NCBI GenBank assembly: GCA_023244935.1
Contig: JAHFLJ010000009.1
Location: 1 to 35,096 of the forward strand
Length of the DNA stretch: 35,096 bases
Direction of reading: 5' to 3'
Source: Candidatus Liptonbacteria bacterium
GTDB lineage: Bacteria; Patescibacteriota; Minisyncoccia; UBA6257; 2-01-FULL-56-20
The notes below the pieces were generated by a model. The model was not told the DNA's origin. It made no database searches and saw only the letters and a list, made by a program, of their open reading frames with translations. The position numbers were made by a program, and so were the translations under genes. This document shows positions 16,006 through 24,770 of this stretch, piece after piece (position 1 is the stretch's first letter; each line of letters begins with the position of its first letter).

Positions 16006-17211
16006 ATGTTTGAAATAAAAGAATTAGGCAGAGCCTTGAAACAGGTCGCCGACGAAAAAGGTTTGGCGCCGGAAAAAGTTTTAGAGGCCGTGGAAGCAGC
16101 TCTCGCTGCGGCGTATAAAAAAGAATACAAAGAGAAGGGGGATATCGTTCGCGCCAAGCTTGATTTGCAAACCGGCGAAATGAGTTTCTGGCAAGTCAAA
16201 TTGGTTGTCGACCCGAGCGAAGTTCGAGTTGTAACCGACGAAGAACTTTTAGCCGAAGCCGAGGCGGACAAAGAAAAAGAGAATATTGTAGACGAAGAAG
16301 AAAAGAAAATTCCACGTTATAATTCCGAAAGGCACATTTTTTTGGAAGACGCCAGGAAAATTAAAAAAGATGTGGAACTTGGAGAAGAATTAACTTTCCC
16401 GTTGGAAGTTCACGAAGATTTCGGAAGAATCGCAGCGCAGATTGCGCGCCAGACAATTGTTCAGAAGCTCCGCGACTCCGAGAGGGAATCGGTGATGAAA
16501 GAATGGCACGGAAAGGAAGGGTCAATCATTAGCGGAATAATTCAGCGCTTTGACCGAGGGAATGTTTACATCGACTTGGGAAGAGCAACCGGAGTTATGT
16601 TCGCCAACGAAATTATTCCCGGCGAACATTATCGAATGGGGGAAAGACTTCGCTTCTTTGTCCTTTCGGTTCAGGAAGATACCCGTCTTCCGGGAATCGT
16701 CCTCTCGAGATCTCATCCTAGGTTTGTAAGTAAACTTTTCGAATTAGAGGTTCCGGAAATTGCCGATGGCACCGTAGAGATAAAAGCTATTACTCGCGAA
16801 GCCGGCAATCGAACCAAGCTCGCGGTATTCTCTTCAGCTCCAGGAGTTGATCCAATCGGCGCCTGCGTCGGCCAGCGAGGAACTAGAGTTATGGCCGTGA
16901 ATAATGAACTTGGGCAGGAAAAAATCGACATCGTTGAATGGGATGAAAATCCGGAGAAATTTATTGTGAACTCTCTTTCGCCGGCGAAACCGGATAGTGT
17001 CGAAATTTTGGGGCCACGCGAAGCGCGCGTATATGTCCCGGAAGATCAGCTTTCTTTGGCAATCGGTCGAGGAGGACAAAATGTCCGAATGTCCGCGAAA
17101 CTTACCGGTTGGAGAATCGATGTCCGTTCTAAAACCCGTCCGGAAGAAGTTCAGGAGGGAGGAGTGGCCGAAGCTCCGATGAATAAAGTTTCTACCGAAG
17201 ACGAAGAATAA
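16006..17211 (+). CDS. nusA: Transcription elongation/termination factor NusA
   Basis: A 401-aa protein. The NusA N-terminal domain (MFEIKELGRALKQVADEKGL and following, residues 1-160) binds RNA polymerase. The S1 domain is at about 165-235 (GSIISGIIQRFDRGNVYIDL). Tandem KH domains run from about 240 to 385, with APGVDPIGACVGQRGTRVMA as KH1 GxxG region, KIDIVEWDENP, and PEDQLSLAIGRGGQNVRMSA as KH2. The short acidic tail (STEDEE) replaces the extra acidic repeats found in E. coli. It promotes pausing and both termination and antitermination. A consensus promoter and a long hairpin leader precede it. Confidence 0.97.
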   Translation: MFEIKELGRALKQVADEKGLAPEKVLEAVEAALAAAYKKEYKEKGDIVRAKLDLQTGEMSFWQVKLVVDPSEVRVVTDEELLAEAEADKEKENIVDEEEKKIPRYNSERHIFLEDARKIKKDVELGEELTFPLEVHEDFGRIAAQIARQTIVQKLRDSERESVMKEWHGKEGSIISGIIQRFDRGNVYIDLGRATGVMFANEIIPGEHYRMGERLRFFVLSVQEDTRLPGIVLSRSHPRFVSKLFELEVPEIADGTVEIKAITREAGNRTKLAVFSSAPGVDPIGACVGQRGTRVMAVNNELGQEKIDIVEWDENPEKFIVNSLSPAKPDSVEILGPREARVYVPEDQLSLAIGRGGQNVRMSAKLTGWRIDVRSKTRPEEVQEGGVAEAPMNKVSTEDEE

Positions 17212-17372
17212 CTAAAATTTTTGGAAATCTATTCGCCGAAAGAAAATATATTCTCGGCGGATAGTAACTAAAAGTTAAAAACAGGCGAAAAGTCTCAAGC
17301 CACTCCGTAATCGGCATGACTAACCAGAGATACCCCTGCGACAATAATAATTAACAACAATAAACTAAATTA

Positions 17373-19781
17373 ATGAATAGATTAAAAAAAATGTTCTTCA
17401 GAGTTTCGACAATCATCGGCGGGCTATTGGTGTCCGCCACTCCGACTTTTGCGAGAGCAAGCGAAGCGGACATCATCCTTCCGGATTTTAAAACAGTATA
17501 TTTTTGGGGAATGAGCGGATATAGTCTTCTTCTTTGGGGAATCATCGTGTGTCTTCTGGGGATGGGCTTTGGTTTTATGGTCTATACTAAGTTGCGAAAT
17601 CTCCCGGTGCATAAATCCATGCGCGAAGTTTCAGAGCTTATTTATGAGACCTGTAAAACTTACCTTATAACCCAAGGGAAGTTCTTAATATTCCTGGAGG
17701 CATTCATCGGAATTATAATTGTTACCTACTTTGGTTATCTGCGAGAATTCGGAGCCTTAAGAGTAGTTATAATTCTTTTATTCAGCATTCTTGGTATTCT
17801 GGGCAGTTATGCGGTTGCTTGGTTCGGAATTCGTATCAACACTTTTGCGAATTCTAGAACTTCTTTCGCGAGTTTGCGAGGGAAGGCCTATCCGATATAT
17901 GAAATCCCGATAAAAGCCGGAATGAGTGTCGGAACCTTACTTATCAGTACCGAGCTTTTGCTTATGCTTGGCATCTTACTTTTTGTTCCTCGGGATTATG
18001 CCGGCGCGTGCCTCATCGGTTTTGCGATTGGAGAATCTTTGGGAGCCGCCGCTCTGCGTGTTGCCGGAGGTATATTCACTAAAATTGCCGATATCGGTTC
18101 CGATTTGATGAAAATTTTCTTTAAGATCAAAGAAGATGATGCCAGAAATCCGGGCGTAATCGCAGATTGTGTCGGCGACAACGCCGGAGATTCGGTTGGT
18201 CCGACCGCGGATGGTTTTGAAACCTACGGCGTAACCGGCGTAGCTCTTATTACCTTTATTGTTCTCGCCGTCGCCAGTGTTGATATTCAGGCACAGTTGT
18301 TGGTTTGGATTTTTGCGATGAGAATTCTTATGGTTGTAACCAGCGTTGTCTCTTATTGGATTAATCAAGCGATAGCTAAATTCCGCTACTCAAAGTTGGA
18401 TGAAATGAATTTCGAAGCGCCTCTAACTATTTTAGTTTGGATTGCCTCCGGCATCTCTATCCTCGCGACATATCTTGCCTCCTATTTATTACTTCCGAAT
18501 CTGGGAGACGGAACGCTTTGGTGGAAGCTCGCAACAATAATTAGCTGTGGAACTCTAGCCGGCGCGCTTATCCCTGAGCTGGTAAAATTCTTTACTTCGA
18601 CCAAATCAAAACACGTCAAAGAAATTATTAGTTCTTCACGCGAAGGGGGAGCCTCGTTAAACGTCTTATCCGGTCTTATTGCCGGAAATATGAGCGCCTA
18701 CTGGATTGGAATTTCAATGGTTGCGTTGATGGCGGTTGCTTATGGAGTCAGCTCTCTTGGACTCTCTGCTATTATGATTGCCCCGGCAGTATTCGCCTTT
18801 GGTTTGGTCGCCTTCGGCTTTCTGGGTCTTGGCCCGGTTACTATTGCGGTTGATTCTTACGGCCCGGTAACCGACAATGCTCAATCGGTATATGAGCTTT
18901 CTACAATAGAAAGTTTGCCGAACATCAAAGAAGAAATAAAAAAAGATTTTGGTTTTACTCCTGATTTCGAAAAAGGGAAATGGCTATTGGAAGAAAACGA
19001 TGGAGCCGGAAATACTTTTAAGGCGACTGCCAAGCCGGTATTAATCGGCACCGCGGTGGTCGGCGCGACGACTCTTATCTTCTCTATTATTATGGTGCTA
19101 ACCGAAGGATTAAAGCCGGAGTTGGTTTCGAATCTTTCGCTTCTGCATCCGCCGTTTCTTTTAGGCATTATAACCGGCGGAGCAATAATCTACTGGTTTA
19201 CCGGCGCATCCATGCAAGCCGTGGTCTCCGGTGCCTATCGAGCAGTAGAATACATTAAGAAAAAAATTAAGCTTGATGATTCTTCCACTAAGGCCTCAAT
19301 CGAAGACAGCAAGAAAGTTGTTGAGATCTGTACGCAGTTTGCTCAAAGAGGGATGGTTAATATTTTTATGGGAATATTTTTCAGCACTTTAGCCTTTGCA
19401 TCTTTGGAGCCATATTTTTTCATTGGGTATTTGATAGCTATCGCAACTTTTGGTTTGTATCAAGCAATCTTTATGGCTAACGCCGGAGGAGCTTGGGACA
19501 ACGCCAAGAAACTTGTCGAGACCGAACTTCATGAAAAGGGAACTCCTCTTCACGACGCTTCCATTGTTGGAGATACCGTCGGCGATCCTTTCAAAGACAC
19601 TTCTTCGGTTGCCATGAACCCGATAATCAAATTCACTACGCTTTTCGGATTACTTGCGGTGGAGTTGGCAATCACTCTCAACCGAAGCACCAGCTTAATT
19701 CTCTCCGGAATATTTTTCTTGATTTCCGTAGTATTCGTCTGGCGCTCATTCTATTCGATGAGAATTAAGCACGAAGCTTAG
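17373..19781 (+). CDS. hppA: Membrane-bound proton-translocating pyrophosphatase
   Basis: An 802-aa polytopic protein that couples pyrophosphate hydrolysis to H+ (or Na+) export across the membrane. It starts with a signal-like helix. The active-site signature is clear: GGIFTKIADIGSDL, then EDDARNPGVIADCVGDNAGD, with SVGPTADGFETYGVTG following. The second substrate-binding region AWDNAKKLVETELHEKG and VGDTVGDPFKDTSS is near the C-terminus. In GAGNTFKATAK a Lys (residue 550) sits where K+-independent enzymes carry Lys and K+-dependent ones Ala, so it should not need potassium. At 802 aa it is longer than most bacterial forms (about 660-700). A monocistronic unit with a strong terminator behind it. 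Confidence 0.95.
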   Translation: MNRLKKMFFRVSTIIGGLLVSATPTFARASEADIILPDFKTVYFWGMSGYSLLLWGIIVCLLGMGFGFMVYTKLRNLPVHKSMREVSELIYETCKTYLITQGKFLIFLEAFIGIIIVTYFGYLREFGALRVVIILLFSILGILGSYAVAWFGIRINTFANSRTSFASLRGKAYPIYEIPIKAGMSVGTLLISTELLLMLGILLFVPRDYAGACLIGFAIGESLGAAALRVAGGIFTKIADIGSDLMKIFFKIKEDDARNPGVIADCVGDNAGDSVGPTADGFETYGVTGVALITFIVLAVASVDIQAQLLVWIFAMRILMVVTSVVSYWINQAIAKFRYSKLDEMNFEAPLTILVWIASGISILATYLASYLLLPNLGDGTLWWKLATIISCGTLAGALIPELVKFFTSTKSKHVKEIISSSREGGASLNVLSGLIAGNMSAYWIGISMVALMAVAYGVSSLGLSAIMIAPAVFAFGLVAFGFLGLGPVTIAVDSYGPVTDNAQSVYELSTIESLPNIKEEIKKDFGFTPDFEKGKWLLEENDGAGNTFKATAKPVLIGTAVVGATTLIFSIIMVLTEGLKPELVSNLSLLHPPFLLGIITGGAIIYWFTGASMQAVVSGAYRAVEYIKKKIKLDDSSTKASIEDSKKVVEICTQFAQRGMVNIFMGIFFSTLAFASLEPYFFIGYLIAIATFGLYQAIFMANAGGAWDNAKKLVETELHEKGTPLHDASIVGDTVGDPFKDTSSVAMNPIIKFTTLFGLLAVELAITLNRSTSLILSGIFFLISVVFVWRSFYSMRIKHEA

Positions 19782-19804
19782 TTTTTGACCGATAAACGCA
19801 GAAT

Positions 19805-19838
19805 AAATTCAAAAACCCCGAAAGGGGTTTTTGAATTT
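19805..19838 (+). terminator. Intrinsic terminator after hppA
   Basis: Arms AAATTCAAAAACCCC (19805-19819) and GGGGTTTTTGAATTT (19824-19838) with a GAAA tetraloop. The T-run inside the right arm makes it a good rho-independent terminator. Confidence 0.9.
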
Positions 19839-19859
19839 GGTAATAGTGAATGCGCGTCT

Positions 19860-19986
19860 GAACCAAGCACATAAATGTGCTCGGTTCATATTGGTAAAAA
19901 TATTATCAAAAGATTAGTCCTTTGCATTCTGACGAAAATGGATTAATATGAACTTGTCGAAAAATTTGACTAATCATTTTTACCAA
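19860..19986 (+). promoter_or_regulatory. Structured leader of clpP with competing stems
   Basis: Three pairings are visible. GAACC/AGCAC (19860-19870) pairs with GTGCT/GGTTC (19877-19887). TTGGTAAAAAT plus GATTAGTC (19891-19919) pairs with 19968-19986, ending one nt before the ATG. GTTCATATT (19885-19893) can pair with AATATGAAC (19945-19953), which excludes full formation of the other two. No Shine-Dalgarno sequence is visible. Control of translation or mRNA stability is inferred. Confidence 0.5.
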
Positions 19987-19987
19987 C

Positions 19988-20572
19988 ATGAATTTAATAC
20001 CAACGGTTATCGAGAAGTCGCAGTATGGCGAGCGCGCCTATGATATTTACTCCCGCCTTTTAAAGGAAAGGATTATATTTTTGGGGGGACCGGTAAGTGA
20101 CGATGTGGCGAACATTGTTATTGCCCAACTTTTGTTTTTGCAACACGAAGATCCGAAAAAAGACATTTTACTCTATATTAATAGCCCAGGGGGATCGGTT
20201 ACCGCCGGACTCGCAATCCTCGATACCATGCAACACGTTAAGCCGGACGTTTCCACGATTTGTGTAGGTATGGCCGCGTCAATGGGCGCAGTGCTTCTCG
20301 GTGGTGGCAAAAAAGGAAAGCGGTTCGCCCTTCCGAACTCGGAGATTTTGCTTCACCAGGTAATGGGAGGAGTCGAAGGACAGGCAAGCGAAGTGGAAAT
20401 TACTGCTAGGCAGATTTTAAAGATTAAAGACAAACTGAATCAAATTCTCTCCAAGAGCACCGGTCAGCCAATCTCTAAAATAGAGAAGGACACCGATCGC
20501 GATTACTATCTGACCGCGCAAGAAGCAAAAGATTACGGACTGATTGATGAGGTAATTAAAGGGAAGAAATAG
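19988..20572 (+). CDS. clpP: ATP-dependent Clp protease proteolytic subunit
   Basis: A 194-aa serine peptidase that forms the tetradecameric proteolytic chamber used with ClpX or ClpC ATPases. The triad is complete: Ser98 in [11 protein letters not shown], His123 in [11 protein letters not shown] and Asp172 in [13 protein letters not shown]. The oxyanion and handle regions ([27 protein letters not shown]) match the family, and the length is usual. The start follows [20 protein letters not shown], typical for ClpP. No clpX is adjacent. A perfect terminator follows 10 bp after the stop and a structured leader precedes it. Confidence 0.97.
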   Translation: MNLIPTVIEKSQYGERAYDIYSRLLKERIIFLGGPVSDDVANIVIAQLLFLQHEDPKKDILLYINSPGGSVTAGLAILDTMQHVKPDVSTICVGMAASMGAVLLGGGKKGKRFALPNSEILLHQVMGGVEGQASEVEITARQILKIKDKLNQILSKSTGQPISKIEKDTDRDYYLTAQEAKDYGLIDEVIKGKK

Positions 20573-20581
20573 AAGATAAAA

Positions 20582-20617
20582 ATACCCGGATAGTCCATGG
20601 ACTATCCGGGTATTTTT
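20582..20617 (+). terminator. Intrinsic terminator after clpP
   Basis: Two 16-bp arms (20582-20597 and 20598-20613), core GGATAGTCCATGGACTATCC, followed by a T-run. The symmetry is perfect. Confidence 0.93.
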
Positions 20618-20710
20618 TATATCAGGCTTGAATTTTTTGGTCGGAATTACTATTATTACTAAATCGCAATAGCTAATTCCTCACTGCGCTACCGAGGATA
20701 TGGTGGGCTC

Positions 20711-20786
20711 TGTGCCCGCCGAAGCTTTAGCGTTACGTCAGGGGGGTTAAGCGGGCTGTGCCCGCCGAAGCCTTGGCGGAGGCGGG
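20711..20786. repeat. Repeated GC-rich element running into tRNA-Gly
   Basis: TGTGCCCGCCGAAGC occurs at 20711-20725 and 20757-20771. The second copy continues into a hairpin whose CCCGCC (20761-20766) pairs with GGCGGG (20781-20786), the latter being the first bases of tRNA-Gly. Such CCCGCCGAAGC repeats are common intergenic elements in CPR genomes. It might disturb folding of the tRNA precursor. Confidence 0.6.
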
Positions 20787-20852
20787 TGTCGTATAATGGC
20801 AATACCTCAGCTTTCCAAGCTGAAGCCAGGGGTTCGATTCCCCTCACCCGCT
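20782..20852 (+). tRNA. tRNA-Gly (UCC)
   Basis: The acceptor stem GCGGGTG pairs with CACCCGC, discriminator T. The anticodon arm is TCAGC, loop TTTCCAA (anticodon TCC), GCTGA. The T-arm is AGGGG, TTCGATT, CCCCT. CCA is not encoded. A 15-bp-stem terminator follows directly. Confidence 0.95.
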
Positions 20853-20855
20853 CAT

Positions 20856-20896
20856 CAACTAAAAAATGCCGACCTCATGTTGGCATTTTTTAGTTG
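20856..20896 (+). terminator. Terminator after tRNA-Gly
   Basis: CAACTAAAAAATGCC (20856-20870) pairs with GGCATTTTTTAGTTG (20882-20896). The T6 run lies in the right arm. Confidence 0.9.
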
Positions 20897-20992
20897 TATC
20901 TGTAGCCTAGGGAATCGAACACTCGAAAAGGGATGAGGAAACGACAGTTTCCCCAATGCGGAGTATGTGAGATTTTCCCTTCGCCCGCTCAT

Positions 20993-21034
20993 AAATTACA
21001 ACACCCAATTCTTAAGGACTAGGTGTTGTAATTT
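20993..21034 (+). terminator. Stem-loop with T-tail, terminator-like
   Basis: AAATTACAACACC (20993-21005) pairs with GGTGTTGTAATTT (21022-21034). It lies 97 bp past the tRNA-Gly terminator, with no gene between them. It may be left over from a lost gene: the stretch 20905-20990 has tRNA-like scraps (a T-arm-like GGGAATCGAAC and a second TCGCCCGCTCAT) but no complete gene. Confidence 0.6.
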
Positions 21035-21133
21035 GTCCGGATCATAGAGATCAAATTATTGGTTGTGGACAACCTGTGGAGTAGTCTATGGGATTGATTT
21101 TTAGGGTCATTTGCATATAGAATAGAGCAATCA

Positions 21134-21721
21134 ATGAGCCGAAAAAATAAATTTTATATTGGCTTTGTGGTTATAGTAATCGTCGGGTATGTTACCTATA
21201 AGGTAATTTTAGTATCCGCTTTTGGAACCCCAAAAGATTTCAGCGATGCCCGCGAGAGAGGCGCATTAATTTCTCAAGAAATAGTCGGGCTTTCCAATGA
21301 TTTAAATTCTAGGCTCAAAGAAATAAACGAGTTGGATAAAAGCGGAAATTTAACCGAGGCGCTCCAAAAAACTACCGAGTTGGCAACTAAAAGCGTAGAA
21401 ATAAGAGCAAGAGCAGTTGACCTTTCCGCGGAGATGGAAAAGATGACTTCGTCTCTTCCAAAAATAAAAGAAGAAGAGGCCAAGCAAGCAGTTCTTGACT
21501 CGGTGAGTAATCGTTTGGCGCTAATTAGCCGATTGATCAATTACAGCGACTATGTGTATCAGCTCCTCGATGTTTTGCGCCAAAGATTTACAAATCAATA
21601 TGTCGAGAGCGGTAAAGTTAGTTCTCTAATTTCAAAAATAAACGACGAGGTTCAGGCTATCAACACCTTTAACCAGTCTGCAATCTCGGCGATGGAGAAG
21701 TTTGACGCAATATCAAAGTAA
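21134..21721 (+). CDS. Single-pass membrane protein with coiled coil, function unknown
   Basis: A 195-aa protein. One N-terminal helix (FYIGFVVIVIVGYVTYKVIL, residues 7-26) anchors it, with a short positive N-terminus (MSRKNK), so the rest is likely outside the cytoplasm. Residues 35-195 are almost entirely charged helix (GLSNDLNSRLKEINELDKSG, SLPKIKEEEAKQAVLDSVSN), predicted to form coiled coils. I do not recognise the family. A TATAGAAT box lies about 10 nt before the ATG. It stands alone between tRNA-Gly and tRNA-Ile. Confidence 0.7.
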   Translation: MSRKNKFYIGFVVIVIVGYVTYKVILVSAFGTPKDFSDARERGALISQEIVGLSNDLNSRLKEINELDKSGNLTEALQKTTELATKSVEIRARAVDLSAEMEKMTSSLPKIKEEEAKQAVLDSVSNRLALISRLINYSDYVYQLLDVLRQRFTNQYVESGKVSSLISKINDEVQAINTFNQSAISAMEKFDAISK

Positions 21722-21768
21722 ATTTTCTTGAAAACTACGCCTCAAAAGCGTATTCTATTAAGCGTGTT

Positions 21769-21841
21769 GGGCCAGTAGCTTAGCGGCTAAAGCATCAAGC
21801 TTATACCTTGACGATCGAAGGTTCGAGTCCTTCCTGGCCCA
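21769..21841 (+). tRNA. tRNA-Ile with anticodon UAU
   Basis: The acceptor stem GGGCCAG pairs with CTGGCCC, discriminator A. The anticodon arm is TCAAG, loop CTTATAC (anticodon TAT at 21802-21804), CTTGA. The T-arm is GAAGG, TTCGAGT, CCTTC. All four stems are intact, 73 nt, CCA not encoded. UAU reads AUA directly. Most bacteria instead use a CAU tRNA modified by TilS, so this is unusual. Confidence 0.93.
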
Positions 21842-21893
21842 CAAAGGCAAGCATTTCGGCGACATACACGTTCCGTATTCGGTGAGCTCAAGT

Positions 21894-21918
21894 CTCCGCC
21901 TTCGGCGGGCAGGCAGGA
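21894..21918. repeat. GC-rich palindromic fragment, CPR type
   Basis: CCGCC TTC GGCGG followed by GCAGGCAGG, half of the CCTGCCTGCCGGCAGGCAGG palindrome that occurs complete twice near tRNA-Phe. It lies in the gap between tRNA-Ile and ftsH, where no gene is visible and no clear ftsH terminator either. Confidence 0.5.
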
Positions 21919-22010
21919 ATGCGCACAAAAAAACAGATATCTAACTCCTTCACACCTATTTGGGCACAGGGGTAATTTAACCAACGAGTATTAACGCGGG
22001 CAAGGTAGGT

Positions 22011-23846
22011 TTAGGCAGTTAGAATTTTTATCTTGAACGGCTTAAGCAGTTCTTCAAACTCTTCTTTCTCTATCGTTTCTTTTTCGATTAAAGTCTCGGC
22101 AATTTTCTCCAATGCTTTTTTATTCGCCGTCAAAACTTTGGTCGCGGTCTCGTAGGCGCCATGAATAAATTTTGAAACTTCGCCGTCAATCTGCCGGGCA
22201 ATTTCTTCCGAATAATTTTTTTCGGTAGTCATTTCTCTTCCCAAGAAAATCATCTCTTCGGTATTGCCAAAAGTAACCGGGCCCAACTTCTCACTCATTC
22301 CATATTTGGTTACAAGTTTTCTGGCAAGGGCAGTGGCCTCTTTCAAATCGTTAGAGGCCCCCGTGGTCACATCTCCGAAGGTTAGCTTTTCGGAAACGAA
22401 CCCGCCGAGCATCATCGCCAAATCATTCAAGAATTGCGCCCGAGATTTAAGATGTCGGTCTTCATCGGGGAGTTTAAGTGTATACCCTCCGGCCAATCCT
22501 CGGCTGATAATCGAAATTTTATGCACCGGATCCGACCCTTCGAGTGACGCCGAGACCAGGGCATGGCCTCCTTCATGATAGGCGGTTATTTCTTTTTCTT
22601 TAGCGGAGATTGTTCGGCTTTTTCTTTCCGGTCCGAGTATCACTTTTTCTACCGAATCAAGAATCTCTCTTTCTTCGATTATTTTTTTATTTTTTCTGGC
22701 GGTCATAAGCGCGGCCTCGTTCATTAAGTTCGCCAAATCCGCGCCGGAAAATCCGGCAGTTCTTTGGGCAATTTTTTTGAAATCAATTCCGGGCACCAAC
22801 GGTTTGTCCTTGGAATGAATTTTTAATATATCTTCTCGATCATTGATGTCCGGCAAATCCAGAATTACGTGGCGATCGAATCTCCCCGGTCTAAGCAGGG
22901 CAGGATCCAAAACATCCGGCCGGTTAGTGGCGGCGATTACAATTACTTGAGTATCTCGATCAAATCCATCCAACTCAACTAATATTTGATTCAGGGTCTG
23001 TTCTCTTTCGTCGTTGCCTCCTCCCATTCCGGTACCGCGTTGTCGGCCGACCGCGTCAATTTCATCAATGAAAATTATTGCCGGTGACGCCTTCTTTGCG
23101 ACCGCAAAGGCATCCCTAGTTCTTGAAGCTCCGACTCCGACAAACATTTCTACAAATTCCGAGGCAGAAATACTAAAGAACGGGACACTGGCCTCTCCGG
23201 CGACTGCGCGGGCCAGTAAGGTCTTTCCGGTCCCCGGGGGGCCAAAAAGCAAAATTCCACGCGGGATCCTCGCGCCTAAATCCAGAAATTTTTTGGGATT
23301 TTTCAAAAAATCTACAACTTCAATTAATTCTTCTTTAGCTTCTTTTAGCCCGGCGACATCTGCGAAAGTAGTCTTATCTTTTTTGAAATTGGAAAGTTTC
23401 ATATTTGACTTCCCAAAGCTAAATGCCTGGTTAACTCCTCCTTTTGCCTGTCGGAATAAAAACCATAAAAATACTCCCATAATTAATATCGGGATAAGCA
23501 GAGGCAAGACAGTTGTCAAAAATATTTTAGAACCGCTTTCGTCCATTATGCTAATCTCTACCGCGCGAAGCCTTTCATCGGACACGCCAAAGTTTTTAAG
23601 AGTTTGGGTCAGGCCAGCCTCTCCTTCTTTTTGAGTTTCAGCCTTGGTGTCATCTTTTAACACCGCCTCAATGGAATTTCCGCTCACGGATATTTTTTTA
23701 ACTTCTCCCGCTTCAATTTTTGAAGACAACTCACTAAGCGTGAGTTTTTGAATTTTTTCTGTATTTCCTGCGAATTCGGCAAAAATCGCCGAAACTACAA
23801 CGAGAATTACAACCGCCCAAAAAATGTTTTTAGCAAATGGTTTCAT
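22011..23846 (-). CDS. ftsH: ATP-dependent zinc metalloprotease FtsH
   Basis: A 611-aa membrane protease that degrades membrane and short-lived regulatory proteins. It has an N-terminal membrane helix ([20 protein letters not shown], residues 8-27), an extracytoplasmic domain and a second helix ([20 protein letters not shown]). The AAA module has Walker A GPPGTGKT at 202-209, Walker [16 protein letters not shown] and the second region of homology [20 protein letters not shown]. The zinc motif HEGGH at 424-428 (usual form HEAGH) and the third ligand region [16 protein letters not shown] are present. The length and C-terminus are normal. Monocistronic on the minus strand. Confidence 0.97.
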   Translation of the reverse strand: MKPFAKNIFWAVVILVVVSAIFAEFAGNTEKIQKLTLSELSSKIEAGEVKKISVSGNSIEAVLKDDTKAETQKEGEAGLTQTLKNFGVSDERLRAVEISIMDESGSKIFLTTVLPLLIPILIMGVFLWFLFRQAKGGVNQAFSFGKSNMKLSNFKKDKTTFADVAGLKEAKEELIEVVDFLKNPKKFLDLGARIPRGILLFGPPGTGKTLLARAVAGEASVPFFSISASEFVEMFVGVGASRTRDAFAVAKKASPAIIFIDEIDAVGRQRGTGMGGGNDEREQTLNQILVELDGFDRDTQVIVIAATNRPDVLDPALLRPGRFDRHVILDLPDINDREDILKIHSKDKPLVPGIDFKKIAQRTAGFSGADLANLMNEAALMTARKNKKIIEEREILDSVEKVILGPERKSRTISAKEKEITAYHEGGHALVSASLEGSDPVHKISIISRGLAGGYTLKLPDEDRHLKSRAQFLNDLAMMLGGFVSEKLTFGDVTTGASNDLKEATALARKLVTKYGMSEKLGPVTFGNTEEMIFLGREMTTEKNYSEEIARQIDGEVSKFIHGAYETATKVLTANKKALEKIAETLIEKETIEKEEFEELLKPFKIKILTA

Positions 23847-24029
23847 AAGTTTTAATTGTTAATTTATTTAAAGTCTAGTCGAATAGCGGGGAAGAATCAA
23901 ACCCTGTAGTAGATCCGGCGAAAATGTTTTTTATCGATTTCAGACAAAAAAATCTCTTTTTTAATATGAACCCCCGAAGATTATTTTTGGTTAGCACGCG
24001 GAAAAACAGGTGCCGGATTCACTGCGGGG

Positions 24030-24653
24030 TCAAACCCCTCCATCTTCTTTTTTATGCAAATATTTAGCAATAAGTTTCCCGGAGATGGAGGTAATAATTA
24101 AGAATAAAAGTAGACCCGCCGCCAGTAAATGCTCTATTCTATTAAAAATATTTTTTGCTTCAACGGCGTTGAATCCGGAGGAAAGGCCAAAAGTAAGTCC
24201 GGCGATAATAATTACCGAACTAAAGATTGCCAACATAGAAGATTTTATAAATTTTTTAAAAGGAACATTGACCCATCCGGCGGAAAATATTATTGCGAAG
24301 GTTGAAGATGGAATATATTTGGCGAGGAATACCCACTTGCCTCCGTGTTTTTCTAGGTGGCCGGCAATATCTTTTGCCTTCGGTATCCTTGAGTGCAACT
24401 TCTCTCCAAACGGCGTTCCGCGTAATTTTTTTCCCATGTAGTACCAGGTTAAATCACCGCAGATATCCGTCAAAATAACAAAAGAGACAAGCCAAGCAAT
24501 TGTTGAGAAGCTAAACTGTTCCTGAAATGCCAGCCAGAAGGTGGAAAAAGTTACCGGATTACCGATAATTATTATAGAAAGAAAAAGCCCCGGATAAGTT
24601 AATAGGGGGTAGTTAACCATTAAATTCGCCAAAAATCCGGAAACGTAATCCAT
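24030..24653 (-). CDS. DedA/VTT family membrane protein
   Basis: A 207-aa protein with about five hydrophobic segments. The VTT-domain core is visible: DLTWYYMGKKLRG, then HLEKHGGKWVFLAKYIPSST and FSAGWVNVPFKKFI. These correspond to the family's G-x-x-xx-R-(F/Y)-xP-x-R and GxxxM/P-x-xF motifs, although the usual Arg in the first is Lys here (FLAKYIP). DedA proteins are thought to be lipid scramblases, for example for undecaprenyl phosphate, coupled to ion gradients. A TATGAT box lies 9 nt upstream of the ATG. Short for the family but complete. Confidence 0.8.
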   Translation of the reverse strand: MDYVSGFLANLMVNYPLLTYPGLFLSIIIIGNPVTFSTFWLAFQEQFSFSTIAWLVSFVILTDICGDLTWYYMGKKLRGTPFGEKLHSRIPKAKDIAGHLEKHGGKWVFLAKYIPSSTFAIIFSAGWVNVPFKKFIKSSMLAIFSSVIIIAGLTFGLSSGFNAVEAKNIFNRIEHLLAAGLLLFLIITSISGKLIAKYLHKKEDGGV

Positions 24654-24770
24654 GGAATGTATATCATATCACAACCGGCGCGGACCAACGAGGCGAAGAG
24701 CGATGTGACGAGATACATATACAACAAACTATCGACGTCTTAAAATATAAATACTTGCTAGCATACACAT

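Noticed and set aside
20905-20995. tRNA-like scraps after tRNA-Gly
   Set aside because: A T-arm-like sequence is present but no consistent acceptor and anticodon stems could be drawn on either strand.
21058-21080. GGTTGTGGACAACC, DnaA-box-like palindrome before the coiled-coil gene
   Set aside because: It differs from the consensus and is single, so no replication origin is called.
21787-21984. 65-aa minus-strand frame over tRNA-Ile
   Set aside because: It is a translation of the tRNA complement (GRTRTFDRQG-type sequence), a known artefact.
23014-23634. 206-aa plus-strand frame inside ftsH
   Set aside because: It lies entirely opposite a well-conserved gene and shows only mirrored codon bias; the same applies to other long antisense frames in the T4SS, yifB and hppA genes.
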